Positions 17,428-26,535 of a stretch of DNA of 64,000 nucleotides are shown here, piece by piece. Numbering within the stretch: position 1 is the first letter of the stretch; each line of letters opens with the position of its first letter. The position numbers and the translations under genes were made by a program. This DNA is from Saccharopolyspora sp. SCSIO 74807 (GTDB lineage Bacteria; Actinomycetota; Actinomycetes; Mycobacteriales; Pseudonocardiaceae). The notes under the pieces are model-generated. The model saw nothing but the letters and a program-made list of their open reading frames with translations, was not told the DNA's origin and made no database searches. The DNA is taken from NCBI RefSeq assembly GCF_037023755.1, contig NZ_CP146100.1:2296501-2360500 (forward strand), in the 5' to 3' direction.

Positions 17428-18125
17428 GATGGCTTCCGGGCCACTCGAGCACAGCTCGGCGCGGCGAAAGCCGGTGATCATCGACATCCACAGCAGCAGG
17501 CACCACTGCGGGTCGCGGGAGGCTTCGTTGAGCAGGCTGGCGGCTTCCTTGGATGTGGTCGGGTCCGGGTCGGTGGCCTCGAACTGGGATGGTTCGGCGA
17601 TTTCGGCCTCGTTGACCGACAGGTAGGGCCACCGCACCGCGCGGTCGAGCGCGGAGCGGAAGATGGAAGTCAATCTTGCGGACCGTGTTCGGTGCCAGAG
17701 GAGTGCACTCGTGGCTCTTGGTCCGGCGGCCGATGCACAGCACAGCTCGCTGCACCTCAGCAGGCGCGCGTAGAAGCGCTCCTGGGTTTCGGCATCGAGC
17801 TTGGCGGCGGACATCGTGCCGAAGTTCGGCTTGATGTAGTTGCGGATCAGGTTCTCGTTGCGGTCCCGAGTGGACTCCGCATGACCCGCCACGTCCATCC
17901 ATTGATTGACAACTTGTGTCGCAGTGACGTTACTGCGGTGTGACGCTCGTCGACTTGGTTCTGCAAGCGGGTCCGAGCCTTCTCGGCTTCGTCGTAGCTG
18001 CCGTGCGTCTCGCGGAGGTAGTGCGGCTTGCCGGTGATCGGGTCGGTGCTGGCGTAGACGTGGACTCGGAAGCCGTCTCCGCGCTCCTCGATGCTGCCGC
18101 GGACTCGCTGCTTGCGAGCTGACAT
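17428..18125 (-). pseudogene. tyrosine integrase remnant, frameshifted and truncated
   Basis: ATG 18125 opens an Arm-type DNA-binding domain (RGSIEERGDGFRVHVYAST, then HYLRETHGSYDEAEKARTRL). After about residue 55 the homology jumps to another frame (TATQVVNQWMDVAGHAEST, IRNYIKPNFGTMSAAKL, core-binding domain) and continues to MSMITGFRRAEL, the first catalytic-domain Arg box. There it stops: the rest of the catalytic domain (His-x-x-Arg, Tyr) is missing and glxA begins. So at least one frameshift near 17.95 kb plus a 3' deletion. It lies beside tRNA-Arg(CCT), the usual attB type for such integrases, marking an old integrated element. Confidence 0.75.
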
Positions 18126-18217
18126 GGGCCTCAAGGCTAAGGCAACTCATGCCCAAACCATGCCCACAGCGCTCGAACCCCGTGATCCGCCTCAGCGTTT
18201 CCGCTGGTCAGCGTATG

Positions 18218-18290
18218 CGCCCCCGGCAGGATTCGAACCTGCGACACCGGCTTTAGGAGAGCCGTGCTCTATCCCCTGAGCTACGGGGGC
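18218..18290 (-). tRNA. tRNA-Arg (CCT)
   Basis: Cloverleaf on the minus strand: acceptor GCCCCCG pairs with CGGGGGC, D-arm GCTC..GAGC, anticodon stem CGGCT/AGCCG with loop CTCCTAA giving anticodon CCT, T-arm GCAGG-TTCGAAT-CCTGC. 73 nt, CCA not encoded. Probable attachment site of the neighbouring integrase remnant. Confidence 0.97.
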
Positions 18291-18435
18291 GTGGTCGACG
18301 TGTCGACCCCTGGAGGGTACCGGCCGGGGCGTGGTTGTTGACAGCAGGGAGTGCGGACGGCCGGGGCAGGGGTGGCGGGTGGCGTAGGGTGATGTGATCG
18401 TCACGGGGTCGAGTCGGTCGTGCCTGGGGAGTGGG

Positions 18436-20505
18436 ATGGTCAACGAGAGCGCTGGCCAGAACGAGAACTTCGGCCGCAACGAGAACGTCGGCGACGTCCG
18501 GAACCTGGTGCAGGCGCAGACGGTCGGCGACGTGCACATTCACAATCATCGCGGCGAAGCGTTGCGTGCTCAGCAGTTGCCGCCCGCGCCGGCGCTTTTC
18601 GTCGACCGGGAGGACGTGCTGGCGGAGCTGGACGCGGCGTTGGGTGCGCAGCGGGCTCCTGATCAAGCCTTGTGCGTCCTGGTCAGCGGGGGCAGCGGGA
18701 CGGGCAAGAGCGCGTTGGTGGCGCGGTGGGTGCACGGTGCGCGGGCGCGGTTCGACGATGTGGTGTACCTGGACATGCGGGGGCGCAGCGTCGGGCTCGA
18801 CGAAGTGCTGTGGCATTGCCTGTCCGCGCTGGGCGAGGAGTATCCGGGGTCGTCGGACGCTGCGCTGGCGCTCTACCGCAGCAAGACCAGCGGTCGCTCG
18901 GTCGCCTTGGTCTTCGACAACGTCGTGCAACCGCGGGAGCTGCTTCAGCTGCGGCCCGCCTCGTCCGCGGCGCTGGTCGGAGTGATCAGCGGGCGGAGCA
19001 TGGCGGAGTTGGCGGTCGACGGTGTGCTGTCGCTGCAAGTGCCGAGGCTCGACGCGGCTGCGGGGGTCGACGTGCTGCGCTCCGCGGGCGCTGCGCGTGT
19101 CGATGCCGAACCCGCGCACGCGCGGCGGCTCGTCGAACTGTGCGGCGGGTTGCCCATCGCGTTGCGGATCGTCGCGGGGCGGCTCGCGAAGCGGCCCGGC
19201 TGGAAACTCGCCCGGGTCGCCGCGGAACTCGAAGACGACCACAGCAGGCTTGACCGCTTGCAGGAAGGCGGGGAGCCGGTGGTGCGCAACGCCTTGGACC
19301 GCGCCGTCGAGGAACTGCCGCAGGCGCAGCGGGATTTGTACGCGCTGCTGGGCAACGTTCCGGGGCCGGCGTTCGCGGCCGACGCCGTGGCCGCGCTGGC
19401 AGGGCTGACTGTCGACGAGGCCGAAGACCTCCTTTACGAGCTGCACGATGCGAACCTCCTGGAACGCAACGACCACGACGAGTTCCGGTTCCACGACCTC
19501 GTCCGGCTGCACGCGGTGGAGAAGCGGCGTGTCGACGCGGCGGCGCTGCGCAGGCTCGCGGATTGGTACCGGTTGCGCGGGGCGTACGCGGACCGGGCCG
19601 TGATGGAGCCGCAGCGGTTCCGAGTCGGCCACGACGACGAGCTGCTGGGCGAGAACCCGTTCGACCACGACTCCGCGCTGGAATGGCTGGAGCGCGAGCG
19701 GGTCAACCTGCTGGCCGTGCTGGACACCGCGCACCAGCAGGGATGGGACCGGGTCGTGATCTCGCTCTGCGACAGTCCGGTGTGGACGCTGCACAACCAG
19801 CACAAGCACTACGCGGACACGATCTCGGCGCTGCGCAACGGAGTTTCTTCCGCCGAGCGCGCGCAGGACCTGGTCGCCGAGGCCCGGATGCGGACCTTGC
19901 TGGTGCGGTTGTACACGGAACAGCACGATTTCTCCGCGGCGCACGAGCAGGCCGCTCATGCTCGGGAGGTGGCGGAGCGGGCCGGGCACCGGCGGGCGTT
20001 GGCTTCGGCGCTGGAGTTCCACGGCCGCGCCCACCTCGAGCAGAGCTCGTGGGCCGAAGCGATACCGCTGTTCCGGCGGGCCCGCGACCTCAACGCGGAG
20101 TTGGGGCTGCCGCGCGCCATGGCGCTGCAGGAATACATGCTCGGGCGCGCGCTCGGAGGCGATGGACGACCGGACGATGCGCTGCGGCAGTTGCACAGCG
20201 CGCTGGACCGGCTCCAGGACTATCCGCAGGACAAGCGCACACCGGGCCGGATCCGAGTCGCGATGGGGCGGGTGCACCAGCGGCTCGGCGACCACGCCGA
20301 GGCCGTGCGGGTGCTGCGTGCCGCGGAGTCCGACGCGCGGGAGCGGCGGGTTTCGCACGACCTCGCGGAACCGTTGGAGCTGCTGGCGGAATCCCTCGCG
20401 CACATCGGCGAAACCGCGGCCGCGCGGGAATGCGCCGCGGAGGCGCTGAACATCTTGGAACAGGCCGGTAGTCCGCGCGCCGAGCAGCTGCGCGAACAGC
20501 TCTAA
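18436..20505 (+). CDS. STAND (NB-ARC-like) NTPase with TPR repeats
   Basis: 689 residues from ATG 18436 (GGGGAG just upstream; GTG 18394 in frame is less likely). The N-terminal 45 residues hold Asn/Gly repeats of the form NENFGRNENVGDVRNLVQ and VGDVHIHNH, a tag common on actinobacterial STAND proteins. NTPase: Walker A GGSGTGKSALVARW (about 92), Walker B VALVFDNV (about 165), then the winged-helix region with LCGGLPIALRIVAGRLA. After about 430 there are at least five TPR units. Lacks an obvious effector domain such as a nuclease, protease or HTH. Such proteins act as signal-responsive switches, some in phage defence, some in development. Monocistronic; convergent with the next gene by 4 bp overlap. 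Confidence 0.8.
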   Translation: MVNESAGQNENFGRNENVGDVRNLVQAQTVGDVHIHNHRGEALRAQQLPPAPALFVDREDVLAELDAALGAQRAPDQALCVLVSGGSGTGKSALVARWVHGARARFDDVVYLDMRGRSVGLDEVLWHCLSALGEEYPGSSDAALALYRSKTSGRSVALVFDNVVQPRELLQLRPASSAALVGVISGRSMAELAVDGVLSLQVPRLDAAAGVDVLRSAGAARVDAEPAHARRLVELCGGLPIALRIVAGRLAKRPGWKLARVAAELEDDHSRLDRLQEGGEPVVRNALDRAVEELPQAQRDLYALLGNVPGPAFAADAVAALAGLTVDEAEDLLYELHDANLLERNDHDEFRFHDLVRLHAVEKRRVDAAALRRLADWYRLRGAYADRAVMEPQRFRVGHDDELLGENPFDHDSALEWLERERVNLLAVLDTAHQQGWDRVVISLCDSPVWTLHNQHKHYADTISALRNGVSSAERAQDLVAEARMRTLLVRLYTEQHDFSAAHEQAAHAREVAERAGHRRALASALEFHGRAHLEQSSWAEAIPLFRRARDLNAELGLPRAMALQEYMLGRALGGDGRPDDALRQLHSALDRLQDYPQDKRTPGRIRVAMGRVHQRLGDHAEAVRVLRAAESDARERRVSHDLAEPLELLAESLAHIGETAAARECAAEALNILEQAGSPRAEQLREQL

Positions 20506-21869
20506 CTCCCGGCGAACACCTCGACCGGTTCCGGACGTGCCGGGTAGTCGGGCTCCGGCAGGCCGAGCTGGTCGTAGATGACCGCGCGCAACCGAGCCGT
20601 CGATCCGCCCGGTTCGGCGAACGTCCGGGAGGCGAACGAGGCGCGTTCCGGCAGCGGGATCGCACCGTCCACTTGGGACCGCAAGTCGCCAGGGCCGAGG
20701 AACTGCGCGCGAGTGCCCAGATCGGCCGCCGGAGTTCCCGCAGCGACCTCGGCGGCGCCGAACTCGGCCAGCAGCAGCGGTTTCCCCAGCGCTGCTGCGT
20801 ACAGCGCCAATGAGCCGTGGTCGGCGAGGACCACGTCCGAAGCCACCAGCGCCGCCCGCCAACCGCGGTGCGGCGGCACCACGATCAGCCCCGCGCGCTG
20901 CGCACCGCGCGTCCACCGGTCGATCTGCCAAGCACCGTGCCGGGACCAGATGTTGGGGTGCAGCACCAGCGCGACCCGGTGATCGCCGGGCAACTGCGCG
21001 ACCAGGCGTGCGGCCAGGTCCGGTTGCCGGGCGAAGAGGGACTCGCCGCCCCAGGTCGAACTCACCATCACCAGTTTTCCGCCGCTCATGGCGGATCGGT
21101 AGTGCGCGCGCATCGGCACGCTCGCCCGGAGCCGGTCGAAGCACGGGTCGCCGACGACCGCCGCGCGCTCGGCCGCTTGCGGGCAGGAACGGCGGAGCAG
21201 GTCGAGCTGGTCGTCGTGCGACAGCGCCAGGACCGACGCCACCACGCGTCCATTGTGGAGGAGCTGTTCGGGTGCGAGACCGGAAATCGCGCCCGCCACG
21301 CCGGAATCCGTCGGCCGCAGCTTGTGGTAGCCGGCGCCGTGCGGCAGCGTCAGCAGCGGGACGTCCAGTTCGTGCAGCGCGCCGTTGCTGCTCGGGGAGA
21401 TCGCGAGGTCGAAGTGCTCCTTCGTCGCGTCCTGCCAATCGACGACGGTCATGCCCGCGGCGTGCAGGTGTTCGGCGAGGCGGTCGGAGAACTCCGAACC
21501 TTCCGCGACCGCGAACCGCACCTCCACGCGGAAATCGTCGGCCAGCACGCCGAAAACGTCGTGCAGCCGGTCCAGCGCGGTCAGCGTGCGGACCACGCCG
21601 AGCACGCGGCGGCGCACCGGGACGGTGGACCAGCGGTCGGCGCGTTCAGCGGCCATGCCCGCTCCGGCTCTCCGGCTCTCCGGCTCTCCGGCTCTCCGGC
21701 TCTCCGGCTCTCCGGCTCTCCGGCTCTCCGGCTCTCCGGCTCTCCGGCTCTCCGGCTCTCCGGCTCTCCGGCTCTCCGGCTCTCCGGCTCTCCGGCTCTC
21801 CGGCCGGAATTGTCCCAGTTGATCGCGCATCGCCGTACCGGGCAGCGGCCGGGCGTCGGTCACGGGCAT
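20502..21869 (-). CDS. glycosyltransferase/glycerophosphotransferase-like protein with octanucleotide repeat in its 5' part
   Basis: 455 residues if read from ATG 21869 (AGGATC 9 nt upstream). Residues ~23-68 are the 8-residue unit GEPESRRA repeated, produced by 17 copies of an 8-bp DNA repeat. After that a second good start exists, ATG 21656 (GGAG 6 nt upstream), giving 384 residues. The body looks like a GT-B fold: RRVLGVVRTLTALDRLHDVF at the start, LPHGAGYHKLRP, VGDPCFDRLRAS, VMVSSTWGGESLFARQPD, LHPNIWSRHGAWQID, VVLADHGSLALYAAALGKP. It resembles CDP-glycerol glycerophosphotransferase-like proteins of actinobacteria that may modify cell-wall glycans. Enzymatic role not certain. Change of repeat number would shift the frame between the two starts. 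Confidence 0.65.
   Translation of the reverse strand: MPVTDARPLPGTAMRDQLGQFRPESRRAGEPESRRAGEPESRRAGEPESRRAGEPESRRAGEPESRRAGAGMAAERADRWSTVPVRRRVLGVVRTLTALDRLHDVFGVLADDFRVEVRFAVAEGSEFSDRLAEHLHAAGMTVVDWQDATKEHFDLAISPSSNGALHELDVPLLTLPHGAGYHKLRPTDSGVAGAISGLAPEQLLHNGRVVASVLALSHDDQLDLLRRSCPQAAERAAVVGDPCFDRLRASVPMRAHYRSAMSGGKLVMVSSTWGGESLFARQPDLAARLVAQLPGDHRVALVLHPNIWSRHGAWQIDRWTRGAQRAGLIVVPPHRGWRAALVASDVVLADHGSLALYAAALGKPLLLAEFGAAEVAAGTPAADLGTRAQFLGPGDLRSQVDGAIPLPERASFASRTFAEPGGSTARLRAVIYDQLGLPEPDYPARPEPVEVFAGS
21666..21801. repeat. 17 x 8-bp perfect tandem repeat (GGCTCTCC)
   Basis: Unit GGCTCTCC repeats 17 times without a single mismatch, with partial units on both sides. It lies inside the open frame of the minus-strand glycosyltransferase-like gene. 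As 8 is not a multiple of 3, gain or loss of one unit shifts the frame; in one of the shifted frames translation would stop a few codons after the repeat (near 21646). Three units encode one octapeptide, so no frame has a stop inside the array. Confidence 0.97.
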
Positions 21870-21884
21870 GACCGCCGATCCTAA

Positions 21885-23411
21885 TCAGCTGATCTGCGGC
21901 CGGTCCCGCTCCGGTCCGGTGCGGTCGATCTCCACCCGGTTCCGGCCCGCGCGCTTCGCCCGGTACAGCGCGATGTCCGCGGCCGCGAACAGGTGGTCCA
22001 GCTTGGCCGGTCCGCCCGCGACGCCGATGCTCACCGTCGGTGGTTTCCGGGTGCGGCCCACCACCAGCCGCCAGTCGTGCTCGTCCACCGCGGCCCGGAT
22101 CCGTTCCGCGACCACCGGCCCTGCGCTGCGCGAATCCTCCGACTCGTCCACCAGCAGCACGACGAATTCGTCGCCGGCCCACCGGCAGATGAGGTCCTGC
22201 TCGCGGCACTCCCGCCGCAGCAAGTGCGCGACCTCCTGCAAGGCCGCGTCACCGACGGCGTGCCCGGCGAGGTCGTTGACGTTCTTGAACCAGTCCACGT
22301 CCAGCAGCACCAGCCACGGAACCCGGCCCTGCGCGGCGGTCGCCTCCAGCAGCGCGGGCGCCCGCCGTTGCAGGCCGAGGCGGTTGACCAGGCCGGTCAG
22401 CGGATCCCGCACCGCGGCCTCCTGCGCGGCGGTGGCCATCCGCTGTGCCTGCACCGCGACCCGCCGCTGCTCCAGCGCTTGCCCGAGCCCTTCCTGCAAG
22501 GTCTCCACCGCGGTACTGCTGGCGCGCACCGTGCGCCGCAGCGCCGCGGCCTCGCCGACCGGGTCTCCGAGCAGATCGCAGATCTTGGCCAGGTCCAGCG
22601 AGAACCGCATCATCATCATGGTGTCGCCGAGGGTCTCCGCGCCGTCGAGCGCGCGGCTGGCGAACGTGCGCGCGTCGTCCAGCTCGCCGTCCACCCGGCG
22701 GATGGTGGACAGCACCCAGTTCGCCACCGCGGCCGCGAACCAGTCCTCGGCGTCCCGGGACAGCACCAGCGCCTCCTGCGCCAGCCGTTCCGCCTGCCGC
22801 GGCTGCCCGAGACCGGCCATGCTCTGCGCACCGCCGCCGAGCGCCATGCGCTGCGTCGGACCTTCGTCCACCAGCAGCAAAGCCTCGTCGAAGAGGTCGC
22901 GGGCGGTGCGGTAGTGCTCGTGCACGTCCACTTCGCGGGCGAACGCGCGGAACAGCAGCGCGTGCGCTTCCCGCACCAGGCAGTGCGCCAGCGTCTCGCC
23001 GCCGCCCGCCTTGCGGGCGATCTGCACCGCTAGCGACATCAGGTCCATCGCCGACTCGCGGTGCCCGATGCTCTCCAGCAGGTAGCCGAGGATGCTCACG
23101 GTCTGCGCGGTCGGCTGATCCGCCGGCCGGTCGGTGTCCAGCTCCGTCCAGCCCTCCGCGGCCAGCTCCAGCGCCTGCGGGATGCGGCTGAGCCGCCACG
23201 CCAGCCACGCCCGATGCACCAGCACCGTCGCGCGGTTCCACTGCTCGCCGACCAGGTTCAGCCCGGCCGCGGTGAGCTCGTCGAACGCGACGTCGGCGGC
23301 GTGCAGCTTGCCCGCTTCCACCAGCAGCCGGACGTGGCGATCCTGCGCCGGGAGGTGCCCGGCCATCACTGGATCGTCCTGCCGCACGGCTGCTCCGAGG
23401 ATCGCATTCAT
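21885..23411 (-). CDS. TPR-GGDEF diguanylate cyclase-like protein
   Basis: 508 residues, ATG 23411. Residues 1-330 are helical repeats of TPR type without TM segments, so cytoplasmic. A coiled stretch (EGLGQALEQRRVAVQAQRMA) leads into a GGDEF domain at about 345-500: DVDWFKNVNDLAGHAVGD (metal and base contacts), then RWAGDEFVVLL as the active-site loop, with Ala for the first Gly. AGDEF variants are often still active. An inhibitory RxxD site (REQD) sits exactly five residues before the loop. So it probably makes c-di-GMP and is feedback inhibited. It is 15 bp downstream-to-upstream of the repeat-bearing gene on the same strand, so they may be co-transcribed. Confidence 0.85.
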   Translation of the reverse strand: MNAILGAAVRQDDPVMAGHLPAQDRHVRLLVEAGKLHAADVAFDELTAAGLNLVGEQWNRATVLVHRAWLAWRLSRIPQALELAAEGWTELDTDRPADQPTAQTVSILGYLLESIGHRESAMDLMSLAVQIARKAGGGETLAHCLVREAHALLFRAFAREVDVHEHYRTARDLFDEALLLVDEGPTQRMALGGGAQSMAGLGQPRQAERLAQEALVLSRDAEDWFAAAVANWVLSTIRRVDGELDDARTFASRALDGAETLGDTMMMMRFSLDLAKICDLLGDPVGEAAALRRTVRASSTAVETLQEGLGQALEQRRVAVQAQRMATAAQEAAVRDPLTGLVNRLGLQRRAPALLEATAAQGRVPWLVLLDVDWFKNVNDLAGHAVGDAALQEVAHLLRRECREQDLICRWAGDEFVVLLVDESEDSRSAGPVVAERIRAAVDEHDWRLVVGRTRKPPTVSIGVAGGPAKLDHLFAAADIALYRAKRAGRNRVEIDRTGPERDRPQIS

Positions 23412-23450
23412 CCGCGGCGGGATCCCCGCCGCTCGCGTTCCCGACTCAGG

Positions 23451-24116
23451 CTACCGGCAGCGTTCCCGGCGGTACTTGTCGTGATGAACCACATCTTCCA
23501 GCGGCGACCGCTGCCGCCAGCCGTGTCGTTCCAGGTCAGGCGTATCGGCCAGGTCGCGCACCGGGCCGACGCAGAGCCAGGCCACCGGCCGCACGCCGCC
23601 GGGGATGTCCAGCAGCCTGCGCAGGAACTCCTCGCGGTAGAAGCTGACCCAGCCCACGCCCATGCCCTCGGCCGTCGCGGCCAGCCACAGGTTCTGGATG
23701 GCCAGGCACACCGAGTACAGGCCCGCGTCGGCGATGGCGTGCCTGCCCAGCACGTCGGGAGCGCCGCGGGCGGGGTCGTAGGTGACCGCGATGCCGAGGC
23801 TGGATTCCACGATCCCCTCGACCTTGATCTTGGAGAACGTCTCGGCGCGCTCTCCGCTGAGCTCGGCGGCGAACACGCTGCGCTCGGCCAGCACGTGCTC
23901 CCGGAAGTCGCGGCGGGTGGCGTCGTCGCGGACCAGCACGAAGTCCCACGGCTGCGTGAGCCCGACGCTCGGCGCGCTGTGCGCGGCGGTCAGCACCCGG
24001 TGCAGCACCTCGTCCGGAATCGGCTCCCCGGTGAACTCGTTGCGCACGTCGCGGCGGCGCTGGAGCACGTCGTAGAGATCGGCGGAAGGTTCGGGCGCGT
24101 TGCGCATGGTGGTCAT
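23451..24116 (-). CDS. bluB: 5,6-dimethylbenzimidazole synthase BluB
   Basis: 221 residues from ATG 24116 (AGGA 8 nt upstream; ATG 24107 also possible). Nitroreductase fold: RRRDVRNEFTGEPIPDEVL at the start (FMN phosphate contacts), AAHSAPSVGLTQPWDFVLV, GLYSVCLAIQNLWLAATAEG, GVGWVSFYREEFLRRLL and the C-terminal DLERHGWRQRSPLEDVVHHD. These match BluB, which breaks down FMNH2 with O2 to make the lower ligand of cobalamin. No other cobalamin genes are adjacent. Confidence 0.88.
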   Translation of the reverse strand: MTTMRNAPEPSADLYDVLQRRRDVRNEFTGEPIPDEVLHRVLTAAHSAPSVGLTQPWDFVLVRDDATRRDFREHVLAERSVFAAELSGERAETFSKIKVEGIVESSLGIAVTYDPARGAPDVLGRHAIADAGLYSVCLAIQNLWLAATAEGMGVGWVSFYREEFLRRLLDIPGGVRPVAWLCVGPVRDLADTPDLERHGWRQRSPLEDVVHHDKYRRERCR

Positions 24117-24202
24117 CCCGGCCATCCTGCCGTGTTGCCGCGCGTGACAACGAGGGGACCGGGCGCGGCGGGTGGGCGGCCGCACCGCCCACCCGCGGCG
24201 GC

Positions 24203-24442
24203 TCAGCGGCTGGCCGGGCTCGGGTAGGGCAGCAGCGCCATCTCCCGGGCGTTCTTGATCGCGCGGGCGACTTCGTGCTGCTGCTGCCGGGTCAGCCCGG
24301 TGACCCGGCGGGAACGGATCTTGCCGCGGTCGGAGATGAACTTGCGCAGCAGCGCGGTGTCCTTCCAGTCCACTTCGACCACGCCTTCCCTGCGCAGCAG
24401 GTTCGGTTTGCGGCGCGGTGCGCGCCGGTCGTGCTGGGCCAT
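24203..24442 (-). CDS. rpsR: 30S ribosomal protein S18, zinc-independent paralogue
   Basis: 79 residues from ATG 24442. Contains the S18 core: [47 protein letters not shown]. No Cys residues, so this is the C- (zinc-free) form expected to replace the zinc-binding S18 during zinc shortage. Last gene of the L28-L33-S14-S18 operon, 2 bp after S14. Confidence 0.95.
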   Translation of the reverse strand: MAQHDRRAPRRKPNLLRREGVVEVDWKDTALLRKFISDRGKIRSRRVTGLTRQQQHEVARAIKNAREMALLPYPSPASR

Positions 24443-24444
24443 GC

Positions 24445-24750
24445 TCACCAACTCGATTTCGTCACGCCGGGCAGTTCGCCGTTGTGCGCGGCCTGGCGCA
24501 GCCGCACCCGGGAGAGCCCGAACTTGCGGAAGTAGCCGCGCGGGCGCCCGTCGATCGCGTCGCGGTTGCGGACTCGCGTGGCGCTGGCGTCGCGCGGCTG
24601 GCGGGACAGTTCGGTGACCGCGGCGGAGCGTTGCTCGGGGCTGCTGCCGGGCGCGGAGATGATCTTCTTGAGCTCGGCGCGCCGTTGTGCGTAGCGCGCC
24701 ACCACCGCCCGCCGCTGCTCGTTGCGGGCGATCTTGGACTTCTTGGCCAA
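24445..24750 (-). CDS. rpsN: 30S ribosomal protein S14, zinc-independent paralogue
   Basis: 101 residues. [20 protein letters not shown] start and the C-terminal RCR-like region [20 protein letters not shown], typical of the long S14 form that lacks the zinc-binding Cys pairs of short S14. Part of the zinc-starvation operon downstream of the Zur-like box at 25178-25195. Confidence 0.95.
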   Translation of the reverse strand: MAKKSKIARNEQRRAVVARYAQRRAELKKIISAPGSSPEQRSAAVTELSRQPRDASATRVRNRDAIDGRPRGYFRKFGLSRVRLRQAAHNGELPGVTKSSW

Positions 24751-24762
24751 CTCGGGTCCTCC

Positions 24763-24927
24763 TCAGCGCTCTTCGCGGAACTCGACGTGCTCGCCGAGCA
24801 CCGGGTCGTATTTGCGCAACCGCAGCCGTTCCGGGTTGTTGCGGCGGTTCTTCCTGGTCATGTACGTGAAGCCGGTTCCTGCGGTGGACCGCATCTTGAT
24901 CACCGGACGGATCTCGGAGGCGGCCAT
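24763..24927 (-). CDS. rpmG: 50S ribosomal protein L33, zinc-independent paralogue
   Basis: 54 residues, ATG 24927, overlapping the stop of rpmB (ATGA). Reads [20 protein letters not shown] then [19 protein letters not shown]. It has the L33 fold but none of the four Cys of the zinc-binding type. Confidence 0.95.
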   Translation of the reverse strand: MAASEIRPVIKMRSTAGTGFTYMTRKNRRNNPERLRLRKYDPVLGEHVEFREER

Positions 24928-25163
24928 CAGACGCGCTCCCCGCGGGCGCGCATCTCGGCGACGACCGACTCGATGCCGCGCTTGTCGATCGTCTTGACGC
25001 CCTTGGTGGACACCTGCAGCCGCACCCAGCGCCCTTCCGAGGGCAGCCAGTACCGGCGTCGCTGCACGTTCGGCAGCCAGCGCCGGTTGGTTCGCACGTG
25101 CGAGTGGGAAACCTGCTTGCCGTAGCCGGGTTTCTTCCCGGTCACCTGGCAGCGGACGGACAC
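24927..25163 (-). CDS. rpmB: 50S ribosomal protein L28, zinc-independent paralogue
   Basis: 78 residues from GTG 25163 with AGGAGG 5 nt upstream. Begins [20 protein letters not shown] and continues with [18 protein letters not shown]. Only one Cys, so the CxxC pairs of zinc-binding L28 are missing. First gene of the four-gene operon, directly behind the Zur-like box. Confidence 0.95.
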   Translation of the reverse strand: MSVRCQVTGKKPGYGKQVSHSHVRTNRRWLPNVQRRRYWLPSEGRWVRLQVSTKGVKTIDKRGIESVVAEMRARGERV

Positions 25164-25177
25164 GGAGACCTCCTGGT

Positions 25178-25195
25178 AACGACATCCATTTTCAA
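25178..25195. promoter_or_regulatory. Zur-like box between rpmB and mrf
   Basis: AACGACATCCATTTTCAA in the 87-bp divergent gap; reverse TTGAAAATGGATGTCGTT. Matches the actinobacterial Zur pattern of AT-rich inverted halves (TGAAAATG..CATTTTCA type) in one half strongly and in the other partly. A single site can repress both operons when zinc is present. Regulator gene not in the window. Confidence 0.7.
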
Positions 25196-25250
25196 CAAGA
25201 GTACCGTGTCCACCGGACCAGATGAAAACCATTCCCGATTGGGGCCGCAC

Positions 25251-26501
25251 GTGGGAACCGAAGCCGAGCCGTCCCGAGTCCCGCTGACCGTGATCACGGG
25301 GGTGCACGCCGAACACCTCGCGCGGATCGCCAGGGCCGCCGCCGACGACGACCCGCAGGGCACCGCGCTCGTGCACCACGACTTGCGCGAGATCGCCCAC
25401 GGCGTGGTCCGCCGCCACCTCCGGCAGGGCGACTCGGACCAGGTCACCGCGCTGGAACTGGCGCACGGCTGCGTGTCCTGCACGCTGCGCGAGGACTTCC
25501 TGCCGCTGCTGCGGCGGCTGGCCGCGGCGCCCGACGTGCGACGGATCGTGGTGCAGCTGGACCCGTCGGTGGAGCCGGAGGCGATCTGCTGGGCGATGGA
25601 GCACGTCCTGGTCGGTGAGTCCCCGGTCGTCGAGGACGTCGAGCTGCGCGCGGTCGTCGCGGCGGTCGACCTGCCGAGCTGGCTCGACGACGCCGGTGGG
25701 GACGAGCCGCTGCACGAGCGCGGGCTCAGCGGCAGCCCGGACGACGAGCGAACCGTCGCTCAGGTCGCGGTCGGCCAGGTCGAGTTCGCCGATGCCGTGG
25801 TGTTCGCCGGCGAGACCGACCGTTGGCAGCAGGTGCGCACCGAGGCGGTCGTCGACCGGCTCACTCCGCTCGCGCCGACCACCGCTCTCGGCCGGCTGGA
25901 CCTGCCGGAGCTGCTGCGGCGCATCCCGGACAACGCGCGGCGCGGCGAGGTCGACGGCCCGCACGGGCAGCTGCTGCGCGGGCAACCGTCCATGGAGACC
26001 GACGCGGGCGTGTCGCTGCTGCTGTTCGAGGAACGCCGCCCGTTCCACCCGGAGCGGCTGCACCAGGCGCTGGACGTGCTGCTGCAAGGCGTCGTGCGCA
26101 CCCGCGGCCGCGCGTGGGTGGCGAGCCAGCCGGACATCGCGCTGTGGCTGGAATCCGCCGGTGGCGGCATGCGGGTGGGCCACGCGGGGCCGTGGCTGGC
26201 CTCGCAAGCTGGCCCGCAGTGGTCCGAGCTGGACTCCGAGCAGCAGCTCAAAGCCTCGCTGAACTGGGACGAAGACTACGGCGACCGGATGCAGGAACTC
26301 GTCGTGATCGCGCACGAGGCCGATCCCGGCGAGATCCGGCAGGCGCTGCTCGGCGCGGTGCTCACCGACGACGAGATCGCCGAGGGGCAACCGGCGTGGC
26401 GCCACTACCCGGACCCGTTCGGCGAATGGCACGAGGACCCGTGCGAGGACCCCGCCGAGGGCGAGCAAGAACCGGCCTCGCAGGAGCGCCGCAACCAATG
26501 A
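25251..26501 (+). CDS. mrf: CobW-family GTPase, Mrf-like ribosome hibernation recruitment factor
   Basis: 416 residues from GTG 25251. N-terminus [20 protein letters not shown] takes the place of the usual P-loop of CobW/ZNG1 proteins, with a relaxed Walker A. The [15 protein letters not shown] motif (about 80) is the CxxC hallmark of the family. C-terminal CobW_C part with [16 protein letters not shown] and [15 protein letters not shown]. In mycobacteria this protein (Mrf) recruits the hibernation factor Mpy to zinc-free ribosomes under zinc starvation. Here it heads the rightward arm of the zinc cluster, followed by L31B and L32. The acidic C-terminal tail is long. Confidence 0.82.
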   Translation: MGTEAEPSRVPLTVITGVHAEHLARIARAAADDDPQGTALVHHDLREIAHGVVRRHLRQGDSDQVTALELAHGCVSCTLREDFLPLLRRLAAAPDVRRIVVQLDPSVEPEAICWAMEHVLVGESPVVEDVELRAVVAAVDLPSWLDDAGGDEPLHERGLSGSPDDERTVAQVAVGQVEFADAVVFAGETDRWQQVRTEAVVDRLTPLAPTTALGRLDLPELLRRIPDNARRGEVDGPHGQLLRGQPSMETDAGVSLLLFEERRPFHPERLHQALDVLLQGVVRTRGRAWVASQPDIALWLESAGGGMRVGHAGPWLASQAGPQWSELDSEQQLKASLNWDEDYGDRMQELVVIAHEADPGEIRQALLGAVLTDDEIAEGQPAWRHYPDPFGEWHEDPCEDPAEGEQEPASQERRNQ

Positions 26502-26535
26502 CCCGCGAACGCGGAACCGAAGTGAGGAGGCAAGC

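Noticed and set aside
18253-21438. Very long open frame on the minus strand (over 1000 codons)
   Set aside because: It is antisense to the STAND NTPase gene, Arg/Gln/His-rich shadow composition, no family motif; high GC keeps the frame open.
21666-21801. Tandem array considered as CRISPR
   Set aside because: Units are 8 bp without spacers, so it is a microsatellite.
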